Assembly: GCA_964514215.1 (NCBI GenBank) | Contig: CAZEPW010000075.1 | Span: 1-14,432 of the forward strand | Direction of reading: 5' to 3' | Length of the DNA stretch: 14,432 nt | Source: CAYQUC01 sp964514215 | GTDB lineage: Bacteria; Pseudomonadota; Gammaproteobacteria; UBA6429; Thiohalophilaceae | Shown: one piece after another, positions 7,505 through 14,432 of the stretch | Layout of the letters: each line of letters opens with the position of its first letter | Numbering within the stretch: position 1 is the first letter of the stretch | Made by a program: the position numbers and the translations under genes | Notes under the pieces: generated by a model | What the model saw: only the letters and a program-made list of their open reading frames with translations | Databases searched by the model: none | What the model was told of the DNA's origin: nothing

Positions 7505-10500
7505 GTGATAGTCAAAATTATCTCTTGGTCAATTAATAATAGATTGCTGGTACTACTTTTAACCGCGGTACTAACGATCGTTGGAATTTATTCAGTTAAC
7601 AGTATAGCGGTAGATGCTTTGCCTGATTTATCTGATGTACAGGTTATCATTCGGACTAATTTTACCGGTCAAGCACCACAAATTGTAGAAGATCAGGTCA
7701 CGTATCCTTTAGCAACCGCGATGTTGTCAGTGCCGGGCGCAACTTCAGTGCGAGGTTATTCCTTTTTTGGTGACTCGTATATATACGTTATTTTTTCAGA
7801 TGATACTGATTTATATTGGGCACGTTCTCGTGTACTTGAATATTTAAATCAGGTATCAGATCAGTTACCCGATGGTGTAAAACCAAAATTAGGGCCGGAT
7901 GCAACCGGTGTTGGTTGGATTTATCAATATGCTTTAAAAGACAGCAGTGGTAAACATGATTTATCTGAATTACGAAGTTTACAAGATTGGTTTTTAAAGT
8001 ATGAGTTACAAACAGTTCCTGGTGTATCTGAAGTTGCGACTGTTGGAGGTATGGTTAAGCAGTACCAAATTGCAATTGATCCTGATCGGTTAAGGGGATA
8101 TGACTTAACATTAAATAAAGTTAAAAATGCAATAAAGGATTCTAGTGCTGAGACCAGTGGTTCAACACTTGAAATTGCTGAGGCTGAATACATGGTGCGC
8201 TTTCAAGGCTATGTTAAAAATACCAAGGACATTGGTTTAACAAGTATCCCGACATCACGTCAACGTTTATCAATATCATCAATTCAATTAGACGATGTGT
8301 CAGAGTCAATAAAAGTAGGCCCTGCCATGCGTCGTGGTGTTGCAGATTTAAATGGTGAAGGTGAGGTTGTTGGTGGCATTATTGTCATGCGTTCGTCAGA
8401 AAATGCTTTAAAAATAATTAAAGCAGTTAAACAGAAAATCGAGTTATTAAAACGTAGTTTACCTGATGGTGTTGAGTTAATTGAAACCTATGATCGATCT
8501 GAATTGATTAATAATTCTATTGATACACTTAGCCTTCGATTATTAGAAGAATTTATTGTGGTTGTTTTAATCTGCGCTATATTCTTATTTCATTTACGCT
8601 CTTCACTGGTCATTGTAATCAGTCTACCAATCGGTATTTTAACAGCATTTATTATCATGCGTGTGCAGGGTATTAATGCCAATATTATGTCTCTTGGGGG
8701 CATTGCAATTGCAATTGGTGCTATGGTTGATGCTGCAATTGTTATGATTGAAAATGTTCATAAACATATTGAGCGAAGCGGGAATAACGGACAGAGTAGA
8801 ATCAATGCTATTCAAGCGGCGGCTGTTGAAGTTGGGCCGGCTTTATTCTTTTCGCTATTAATTATTACGCTAAGTTTTTTACCCGTATTTACCCTGGAAG
8901 CTCAAGAAGCACGTTTATTTACACCACTAGCGTATACAAAAACATATGCCATGGCTGCTGCCGCAGGTTTATCAATTACCTTGGTTCCCGCCTTAATGGC
9001 TTATTTGATAAAAGGTAATATCCGTAAAGAACAAGATAATGTAATTAATCGCAGTTTGGTTGCACTATATCGACCGTTAATTACCAAGTCTTTAAATAAG
9101 CCTTGGTTAATGATGTTACTTGCAGTGTTATTAATTTTGTCCGCAAGCTGGCCACTATTGCAACTTGGCAGTGAATTTATGCCTGAATTAGACGAGGGAG
9201 ATTTTCTGTATATGCCAACAACCTTACCAGGAATATCAATTGGTAAGGCTAGAGAATTATTACAACAAACTGACAGGCTGATTAAAACTGTACCCGAAGT
9301 GAAAAGTGTTTTTGGCAAAGTGGGGCGCGCTGAAACGGCAACTGATCCTGCGCCATTAACAATGTTAGAAACTGTCATTCAGTTAAAACCACGTGATCAG
9401 TGGCGTGATGGTATGACCATGAATAAAATTAAGCAGCAATTGGATCAGCGTGTGCAAATTCCTAGTTTGAATAATGCGTGGTTAATGCCTATTCGAACAC
9501 GTATTGATATGCAGTCTACTGGAATTAATACACCTATTGGTATAAAAATATCGGGTGACAGTTTGCATGTCATTGAGGAACTGGGTAAAAATATTGAAGC
9601 TGTTTTAAGCAAGCTGGATGAAACTAAAGGCGTACTATCTGATCGATCAACCGGTGCTCGTTATATAAATATTAAAATAGATCGACGTGCTGCTGCACAT
9701 TATGGTTTGAGCATTAAAGAAATCGAAGATACCGCTAATATTGCAATAGGCGGACAAAATATTATATACACCATTGAGGGTCGAGAACGTTACCCCGTTA
9801 ACTTGCGTTACCCACAAAGTTGGCGTGATTCGATAACTAAACTTAAAGAGCTGCCAATGGTGGTCACTGAAGATACTCAAATTCAGTTACGTGATCTAGC
9901 TGAAATTCAAGTAGTTGATGGACCGCCTTTGATTAAAAGTGAAAACGGTCGCCTAACTGGCTGGGTATATATAACAATTAAAAATGATGATGTTGGTGGT
10001 TATGTTGAGTTAGCAAAAAAAGCTCTAGAAGATAATATTAAATTACCAATTGGTTATACAGTAAATTGGGTAGGGCAGTATCAATATATGTTACGTGCAA
10101 AAGAGCGGCTTAGTTATGTTATACCTTTAACACTATTTATAATTTTAGTTCTGCTTTATTTAAGTTTTCGCACGATGAGTGAATCGCTTATGGTTATGTT
10201 GGCTGTACCTTTAGCTTTAACTGGCGGGGTTTGGATATTGTGGGTTTTAAACTTTAATTTGTCAGTTGCCGTTGCTGTTGGATTTATCGCTCTTGCTGGT
10301 GTTGCTGCGGAGTTTGGTGTGGTTATGATAATTTATTTGCGTGAAGCAATTAAACGGCACCAACCAATAAATGAAAAAGAATTACGCCTTGCTGTGATTG
10401 ATGGCGCAATTATGCGCGTTAGACCAAAAGCGATGACTGCAGCAGTTATTATTATAGGTCTTATGCCTATCTTACTCGGTAGTGGTGCTGGTTCAGAGGT

Positions 10501-10621
10501 TATGCAGAGAATAGCTGCTCCGATGATTGGTGGTATGATTTCAGCGCCGTTAGTCTCAATGTTACTCATTCCTGTGATGTATTTTTTGTGGTATCGACAT
10601 CATATATTAAAATCGAAATAA
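7505..10621 (+). CDS. cusA: CusA-type Cu(I)/Ag(I) RND efflux pump
   Basis: This is a proton-driven inner-membrane trimer that exports monovalent copper or silver. It starts at GTG: AAAGGA lies 7 bases upstream, and the nearby ATG at 7503 is out of frame and stops at once. The 1038-residue length is normal and full. The membrane-helix signature SLGGIAIAIGAMVDAAIVM places it in the HME4 (CusA/SilA) group rather than the divalent CzcA group. The methionine triad that binds Cu(I) in E. coli CusA (573/623/672) is present as M570 (LYMPTT), M620 (LTMLET) and M669 (IDMQST). The proton-relay residues D405/E939/K984 appear as D409, E936 and K975. E. coli numbers are from memory; the offsets agree with two short deletions, one after the D409 helix and one before K975. 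It is probably functional. The outer-membrane partner is not in the window. Confidence 0.96.
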   Translation: MIVKIISWSINNRLLVLLLTAVLTIVGIYSVNSIAVDALPDLSDVQVIIRTNFTGQAPQIVEDQVTYPLATAMLSVPGATSVRGYSFFGDSYIYVIFSDDTDLYWARSRVLEYLNQVSDQLPDGVKPKLGPDATGVGWIYQYALKDSSGKHDLSELRSLQDWFLKYELQTVPGVSEVATVGGMVKQYQIAIDPDRLRGYDLTLNKVKNAIKDSSAETSGSTLEIAEAEYMVRFQGYVKNTKDIGLTSIPTSRQRLSISSIQLDDVSESIKVGPAMRRGVADLNGEGEVVGGIIVMRSSENALKIIKAVKQKIELLKRSLPDGVELIETYDRSELINNSIDTLSLRLLEEFIVVVLICAIFLFHLRSSLVIVISLPIGILTAFIIMRVQGINANIMSLGGIAIAIGAMVDAAIVMIENVHKHIERSGNNGQSRINAIQAAAVEVGPALFFSLLIITLSFLPVFTLEAQEARLFTPLAYTKTYAMAAAAGLSITLVPALMAYLIKGNIRKEQDNVINRSLVALYRPLITKSLNKPWLMMLLAVLLILSASWPLLQLGSEFMPELDEGDFLYMPTTLPGISIGKARELLQQTDRLIKTVPEVKSVFGKVGRAETATDPAPLTMLETVIQLKPRDQWRDGMTMNKIKQQLDQRVQIPSLNNAWLMPIRTRIDMQSTGINTPIGIKISGDSLHVIEELGKNIEAVLSKLDETKGVLSDRSTGARYINIKIDRRAAAHYGLSIKEIEDTANIAIGGQNIIYTIEGRERYPVNLRYPQSWRDSITKLKELPMVVTEDTQIQLRDLAEIQVVDGPPLIKSENGRLTGWVYITIKNDDVGGYVELAKKALEDNIKLPIGYTVNWVGQYQYMLRAKERLSYVIPLTLFIILVLLYLSFRTMSESLMVMLAVPLALTGGVWILWVLNFNLSVAVAVGFIALAGVAAEFGVVMIIYLREAIKRHQPINEKELRLAVIDGAIMRVRPKAMTAAVIIIGLMPILLGSGAGSEVMQRIAAPMIGGMISAPLVSMLLIPVMYFLWYRHHILKSK

Positions 10622-10636
10622 AAAGGATAAACTATC

Positions 10637-11332
10637 ATGTTAAAAAAATCATATTATTTACTCGTGTTATTATTTCTTGGCGCTTGTGCTACTCAAGAAA
10701 ATAACGATTTAACCACTTCTAAAGAGGAAGTCAGTTACCAAGAAAATTTTGATTATCAGCTTATCAAGCCAGAACAAAGCATTAATAATGGTGATGATAA
10801 AATTGAAGTAATTGAAATGTTTTTCTTTGCCTGCCCTCATTGTTATAAGCTTGAACCGACAATTGAAAAATGGTTAGAAAACATGCCAAGTGATGTCAGG
10901 TTTACGCGTGTTCCTGCGATTATTGGCCCAACTTGGGCGGTACAGGCTAAAGCATTTTATGTGGCTGAAAAATTGGGAATGGCTGATATCGTCCGCAAGA
11001 AATTATTTGATGCTATTCATAAAGAGGGTAAACAAATTTACAATGAATATTCGTTAATGACTTTTTTTTCGGAATTAGGTGTTAGTGAAGAGCGGTTTTT
11101 AGAATTATACATGTCAGAAGAAGTTGTTGAATTAGCAAGTGAGGCACGTAAAAAAACCGTTAATTATGGTATTCGCGGCGTTCCTGCGATTATAGTTAAT
11201 GGTAAATATTATACTGCTACTTATTTTAAATCAGATCATAATAAAATGCTTGATGTGGTCAATTTTCTTATAGATAAAGAACGTAAGGAAAAATTAATTA
11301 CTGCTCAACTTAAACTTAACACAGGGAAATAA
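10637..11332 (+). CDS. DsbA-like thiol:disulfide oxidoreductase lipoprotein
   Basis: This thioredoxin-fold disulfide oxidoreductase is predicted to be lipid-anchored in the envelope. The lipobox LGAC puts the lipidated residue at Cys17. The active site is C66-P67-H68-C69, identical to E. coli DsbA, followed by an inserted helical domain and the cis-Pro loop RGVPAIIVNGKY. Length (231) matches DsbA plus a linker. AAAGGA lies 9 bases before the ATG, and the gene follows the pump by 15 bases. DsbA itself is normally soluble, so the lipid anchor marks an accessory paralogue. Its place in a copper-efflux operon suggests that it keeps thiols of envelope proteins oxidised or repairs copper-induced mis-oxidation; this is inference. 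Confidence 0.9.
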   Translation: MLKKSYYLLVLLFLGACATQENNDLTTSKEEVSYQENFDYQLIKPEQSINNGDDKIEVIEMFFFACPHCYKLEPTIEKWLENMPSDVRFTRVPAIIGPTWAVQAKAFYVAEKLGMADIVRKKLFDAIHKEGKQIYNEYSLMTFFSELGVSEERFLELYMSEEVVELASEARKKTVNYGIRGVPAIIVNGKYYTATYFKSDHNKMLDVVNFLIDKERKEKLITAQLKLNTGK

Positions 11333-11333
11333 A

Positions 11334-11795
11334 ATGATTATATCAACTAAGAATAGTGTTTTTAAGGTTTTGCTAATGAGTTTGTCAATGATTGTATCAA
11401 GCTCTGTTTTTGCAGATTACGTACCTTATCCCGGAAAAAAGCAAGTTAGACTAATTAGCATTGAAGCGGCCAATATTGTTGTTATTAACTTTGAAACATG
11501 GCCTGGCTATGGAAAAACAGTAAAAATAAAATTGCCTGATTTAGTGTTGCCTGCTAGCTCGGCTAAACCACCGCTATGCGAAATAAAGCTAGCAAAAAAA
11601 GCGTTAAAGTTTACTCAAGCCTATCTCAAGTCATTTAAAAAAGTAACAGTAGAAGATATGCGCATGAAAACAAGTGCTGATAATGAAGCGATATCTTCTG
11701 TTTATACTACAAAAGGAAGTTTAGCTCAGGCTTTAATAAAAAAAGGTTTGGCTCGTTCTAGCGCCATAAAGCTTAATAAACCTTGGTGTAAATAG
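11334..11795 (+). CDS. Secreted protein with degenerate staphylococcal-nuclease-like fold
   Basis: This is a small periplasmic protein with signal peptide residues 1-27 (cut VFA/DYV). The pattern VKIKLPDLVLPAS, then C82-EIKLAKKALKFTQAYL, then a C-terminal GSLAQALIKKGLARSS matches the layout of thermonuclease-family proteins (VRLxGIDxPE ... C..E..A..A..FT..xL ... SL...L...GLA). The catalytic Arg and acidic residues of the family are not apparent, so nuclease activity is unlikely. Two cysteines, C82 and C152 near the C-terminus, could form a disulfide, perhaps a client of the adjacent DsbA-like protein. It starts one base after that gene's stop codon, which implies coupled translation. The fold assignment is by pattern only. 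Confidence 0.65.
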   Translation: MIISTKNSVFKVLLMSLSMIVSSSVFADYVPYPGKKQVRLISIEAANIVVINFETWPGYGKTVKIKLPDLVLPASSAKPPLCEIKLAKKALKFTQAYLKSFKKVTVEDMRMKTSADNEAISSVYTTKGSLAQALIKKGLARSSAIKLNKPWCK

Positions 11796-11804
11796 GAGAT
11801 TATA

Positions 11805-12218
11805 GTGAAAGTCAAATTAAAGCTGATTTTGATTTCTGGCAGTTTAATATTATTAACTCAGTTTATTTTAAGTTGCAGTTCTAAAATAGAAACCACAAGA
11901 GGTTATATTGATGAACGAAATAAACCTATTATTGCTTATACAGGGCCGACTCGAAGTGGTTCAACAATATATGTTAAAAGTTGTGCGACATGCCATGACA
12001 GAACAACACAAGGGGCACCTTTACCAAATGATGATATCGAATGGGCTCGTCGTTTAAAGAAAGGTAAAAGTGTTTTACTAAAACATGTTATGGAAGGTTA
12101 TAAAGAATTAATGCCGGTAAAAGGTGGTTGTCGAAATTGCACTGAACAAGAAGTGCAAGCGGCAATTGATTATATATTATTCACTAGCGGTGTTGAGAGT
12201 AAAACTGTAAAAAATTAA
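11805..12218 (+). CDS. Cytochrome c5-like monoheme lipoprotein
   Basis: This is a class I c-type cytochrome for electron transfer in the envelope. The start is GTG, with AGGAG 6 bases upstream overlapping the previous stop codon. A hydrophobic N-terminus ends in ILSC, making Cys24 a likely lipidated residue; Leu at -2 is slightly unusual. The heme site is C60-A-T-C63-H64, and the axial Met is M103 in ELMPVKGGCRNC. The GGCRNCTEQEVQAAIDYI segment, with its extra CxxC disulfide, is typical of the c5 family. It could carry electrons to or from the multicopper oxidase or a disulfide system, but no partner is shown by sequence. Confidence 0.9.
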   Translation: MKVKLKLILISGSLILLTQFILSCSSKIETTRGYIDERNKPIIAYTGPTRSGSTIYVKSCATCHDRTTQGAPLPNDDIEWARRLKKGKSVLLKHVMEGYKELMPVKGGCRNCTEQEVQAAIDYILFTSGVESKTVKN

Positions 12219-12252
12219 CGTTATTTTTAGCTAATTAATTTTGGAGGATATA

Positions 12253-12687
12253 ATGAACTTATCTATTTGTAAAAAAATGTGCGGCGAATGTCCCTTTAGC
12301 CAATCGTCACCTAAGGGCTGGCTGGGGCCTCATTCTTTAGATGATGTTTTAGAAACGCTGCATGAGGGTAAATTGTTTAGTTGTCATATGTTAAGAAAAG
12401 TGGATATGGTTCAGCAAGATATTGAAAATGGCGATATACGCATTTGTCGTGGTTTTGTTGCGAGTGCAACTAAGTCAGGTATTGTTTTTGATAGACAGAC
12501 AGAAACTCAAAGAGCGATAAGTGATTTACAAATATTAGTGTCTCGTGAAGCAAAAGAAGAGAGTGAATCTATATTATCTAGTGACGAATTTAAAAAACAC
12601 CATTCACCTTTTAGACCCAGAAACGACTTGTCGGAAAAAGATCTAAATCAACGTCTTGGTTATAAGATTAATCGTGACTCAATTTGA
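12253..12687 (+). CDS. Small Cys-rich protein, putative metal-binding, unknown function
   Basis: This is a 144-residue protein without signal peptide or membrane segment, so probably cytoplasmic. GGAGG (12243-12247), 5 bases before ATG 12253, fixes the start over an in-frame TTG at 12241. The N-terminal half has C6, C10-GE-C13-PF, GWLGP, FSC44-H45 and IC65-RGF. This CxxCPF...GWLG...CH...CxGF pattern resembles small uncharacterised families (DUF6283-like, from memory) and could bind Zn or an Fe-S cluster. The C-terminal half is charged and lacks cysteine. It is last in the efflux operon, 34 bases after the cytochrome gene. The only cytoplasmic member of the row, it could be a metal sensor or chaperone; this is a guess. 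Confidence 0.7.
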   Translation: MNLSICKKMCGECPFSQSSPKGWLGPHSLDDVLETLHEGKLFSCHMLRKVDMVQQDIENGDIRICRGFVASATKSGIVFDRQTETQRAISDLQILVSREAKEESESILSSDEFKKHHSPFRPRNDLSEKDLNQRLGYKINRDSI

Positions 12688-12782
12688 TTTAGCTAGATTC
12701 AGTCTAAACTGAGATGCGCTTACTAAAGTGCGATAATTTAATTTGTGTTTAAATTTTAGTACTATCATACTATTATTTTAAG

Positions 12783-12815
12783 TTGAGCTACGTATAATTA
12801 CACTACGTAGTTCAA
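12783..12815. repeat. Strong 12-bp hairpin / palindrome
   Basis: TTGAGCTACGTA (12783-12794) pairs with TACGTAGTTCAA (12804-12815), with one G-U pair, around the loop TAATTACAC. Neither strand has a clean T-run after it, so it is not a standard terminator. It may be an operator, an mRNA end stabiliser or a small interspersed repeat. Confidence 0.6.
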
Positions 12816-13148
12816 ATCTAGAGCCGGTATTTTAATTATATTTATTTATTTTCGTATAGCTGTTGATGTTGTTTACCACTTGCTTACAAATAAAACAATA
12901 AAGAGAATTTAGGTAAAATAATTAAACATTTTAGTAATAAAGTGTTTCATTAAATACTAATATATGAAAAGATACTGCCTGTTAGAAATCAACTGGATAT
13001 AAGCAAGCGATAGTTATACTTAACAAAAATATAACTGTGGCGTAACTTAATATTCAACTGCAATAGGTTTCCATTAGCGTTTTCCTTTTTCGAAATTGTT
13101 CGATGTCGATCTGATTTGTTTAATTAATTTAAATTAAATCAGGTGTTA

Positions 13149-13225
13149 CTAAATTTCAGCAAGAGATTAGCAAAGTTAGCAGGTAGTCTTGAACTATCGG
13201 GTTGCAGGGTGAGAATCTGGCTGCT
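13149..13225 (+). promoter_or_regulatory. Possible structured 5' leader of the small secreted protein gene
   Basis: Two adjacent hairpins can form. CTAAATTTC (13149-13157) pairs with GAGATTAG (13163-13170), with one bulge and one G-U pair. GGTAGT (13182-13187) pairs with ACTATC (13193-13198), with one G-U pair. AGCAG (13178-13182) could instead pair with CTGCT (13221-13225), which overlaps the second hairpin by one base. The block lies about 90-170 bases before the start codon. It matches no riboswitch class I can name; transcription through it is not shown. Confidence 0.3.
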
Positions 13226-13316
13226 TTAAATTGTGTTTTAATTTGGAGTTATTAATATATTGGTGTCACTGTTTGATAGTGGCTTGTTTAGTAGTAAAAC
13301 TTTTAAAAGGTGATTT

Positions 13317-13568
13317 ATGAATTTATTATGGAAGATAGTAACAGCAGTATTATTATTAAATGTTGCAGTTTTTGCATCTGCCGATGATGTATGCCCTGAT
13401 ACTTTAAATGCAGATGAAATGTATGACTGTATTGTAGTAGAAGGTGCTGGTGGAACTTATTTGGATGAACGTGCTAGTGAGTTAGCAGAAGGTGAAGCTA
13501 CTGTGAGCGAAGAGTCAAAAGAAAGTAATAACACTGCAAGCAAAGAATCTACTCAAGTTAAATTATAA
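13317..13568 (+). CDS. Small secreted acidic protein with two cysteines
   Basis: This is an 83-residue hypothetical protein. AAGGTGA 4 bases before the ATG supports the start. Residues 1-22 form a clear signal peptide (cut ASA/DD). The mature protein is about 60 residues, very acidic, with C26 and C38 in CPDTLNADEMYDC that may form a disulfide, then VVEGAGGTYLDE and a low-complexity Glu/Ser/Lys tail. No function is recognised. It is preceded by a long non-coding region and seems to be its own transcription unit. Confidence 0.7.
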   Translation: MNLLWKIVTAVLLLNVAVFASADDVCPDTLNADEMYDCIVVEGAGGTYLDERASELAEGEATVSEESKESNNTASKESTQVKL

Positions 13569-13801
13569 GCACAAAAAAATTTTGTTAATAAGATTAAAAT
13601 AGAGTTACAGCTTATAAATATTTTTTTACATTTATTCTGAGTTGCTGGTTGTGATGATAGTTTGTTTAATCGCTCATTTGTCATCATGATCAGTAACTGA
13701 TTTAATACATTTCACCCCAAATTTTGGTCCCATTTTCTGTAAAAACATTGAAGTTTTTTAGTTGATGGACGCTATTGAGTAAAACAAAGGGTGGTTTGAA
13801 A
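13569..13801. other. Intergenic region with small palindromes
   Basis: About 230 bases separate the small secreted protein from the lipoprotein gene. It holds a weak ACAAAA/TTTTGT hairpin right after the stop codon (13571-13585), TGATGA...TCATCA arms near 13652-13686, and an exact ATCAGT-A-ACTGAT palindrome (13689-13701) that could be an operator. No gene or convincing promoter is seen. Confidence 0.45.
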
Positions 13802-14380
13802 GTGAAATTGCAATTATTAATATGCCTCATCAGCTTAACTCTTGCTAGCTGTGCGATAACGGGCAAAAAATACCACTATACAGGTACCAAACATAATAAT
13901 AAGGGCGCTATTCGTGTTGTTGAACGTGTCAAAATTCAACATAATAATAGTGGGATTATTTATGGTAATTTTCAGACTGGTTCGCGTTTGAGAAGTGTTG
14001 TGATTAATAAATTGTTGGGCAATGGAAAAGTAGATAAAAATGCATCGGTTAATGTCAGAACATTTATAAATGGAAATTTTGTTGCTGAGAATTTGAAACC
14101 GGGTATTTATATAATTTCGAGTTTAGAGACTCGAAATCATTCTCTTGATTTATTTGTTGTTGTGCCTGATATGGCGTTTTTTTCTATCAAGGTTAATGAA
14201 GCTGAGGCTAAATATGCCGGGACGTTTAAAATAGTTGATACCCAAAATAATACGAACCGCTTGGTTTTAATCAGAAGCGCTATTCCCACGGAAAAGAAAA
14301 TATTAAAACACGTGAGTTTTCTTGAGCGGGATACTGTTTGGGAAAAAATGTTATTAGCAAGAATGAAAAAACTTATTTAA
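13802..14380 (+). CDS. Predicted lipoprotein of unknown function
   Basis: This is a 192-residue protein when read from GTG 13802, which has AGGGTGG about 7 bases upstream. The start is chosen because it gives a standard lipoprotein signal with lipobox LASC and lipidated Cys17; an in-frame TTG at 13775 would add a basic extension. The mature part appears beta-rich. The segment NGNFVAENLKPGIYIISSL resembles the small beta-domains in which a loop ending KPGxY precedes a strand, seen in many envelope lipoproteins, but I cannot name a family. The C-terminus is basic and helical. No link to the copper genes is visible. Confidence 0.7.
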   Translation: MKLQLLICLISLTLASCAITGKKYHYTGTKHNNKGAIRVVERVKIQHNNSGIIYGNFQTGSRLRSVVINKLLGNGKVDKNASVNVRTFINGNFVAENLKPGIYIISSLETRNHSLDLFVVVPDMAFFSIKVNEAEAKYAGTFKIVDTQNNTNRLVLIRSAIPTEKKILKHVSFLERDTVWEKMLLARMKKLI

Positions 14381-14432
14381 CCTGAACTCGGGATAAGCAA
14401 ATATAATTTAAATAAAGAAATTAAGTAGTTAC

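Larger units (their letters stand above)
12688..13316. other. Long non-coding region with hairpins and a structured leader
   Basis: No gene of useful size is seen on either strand across about 630 bases. It holds a short hairpin just after the efflux operon (TCAGT-CTAA-ACTGA, 12699-12712, without a T-run), a strong 12-bp stem (12783-12815), a 7-bp inverted repeat AGTTATA/TATAACT (12012 bases being absent, located 13012-13018 and 13030-13036), and an imperfect palindrome at 13111-13142. Paired hairpins lie at 13149-13198 ahead of the small secreted protein gene. No promoter could be placed with confidence. Confidence 0.6.

Noticed and set aside
13149..13225. Cyclic-di-GMP (GEMM) riboswitch, suggested by GCAAAG and GGGTTGC
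   Set aside because: The conserved CAAACC and ACGCAAAGC blocks and their pairing are absent; only short fragments match.
13713..13760. Insertion-sequence end suggested by ACCCCAAATTTTGGTCCC
   Set aside because: No matching second end, target duplication or transposase fragment is visible.
14380..14400. Terminator after the last lipoprotein gene (CCTGA/TCGGG)
   Set aside because: Only five pairs with a 2-base loop and no T-run.

Overview
The window looks like chromosomal DNA of an AT-rich gammaproteobacterium. The support is a CusBA-type RND efflux pair, Tat-exported cuproproteins, DsbA-like and cytochrome c5-like lipoproteins, and E. coli-like ribosome binding sites. The sequence alone does not fix the genus. 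All convincing genes are on the plus strand. There are no tRNA or rRNA genes, CRISPR arrays or intact mobile elements.

Region 1 (1-459) is an AT-rich upstream region with several inverted repeats and a recurring TCAGGTA heptamer. Region 2 (460-5077) is a three-gene operon: a Tat-exported CotA-like multicopper oxidase, a Tat-exported SCO-family protein that has lost its CxxxC copper site, and a large secreted protein of unknown function. The oxidase has a glycine-rich C-terminal tail broken by a 100-N assembly gap inside a GGC repeat. The operon ends at a strong inverted repeat with a T-run (5089-5120). That repeat is a good intrinsic terminator, but its arms also match the half-sites of CueR-type copper operators.

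Region 3 (5134-12687) is a tightly spaced seven-gene run. It encodes a plant-type glutaminyl cyclase, a CusB-like adaptor with a metal-binding N-terminal domain, a CusA-type Cu(I)/Ag(I) pump, a DsbA-like lipoprotein, a degenerate nuclease-fold protein, a cytochrome c5-like lipoprotein and a small Cys-rich cytoplasmic protein. Region 4 (12688-14432) is mostly non-coding. It holds strong hairpins, a small secreted two-cysteine protein and an unrecognised lipoprotein.

Taken together, regions 2 and 3 read as an envelope copper-handling locus. Cu(I) would be exported from the periplasm by CusBA, working with an outer-membrane channel encoded elsewhere. The multicopper oxidase would oxidise Cu(I), another metal or an organic substrate. 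The accessory redox proteins (DsbA-like, cytochrome c, SCO-like) have unproven roles. Substrates and co-function are inferred from families and gene order.
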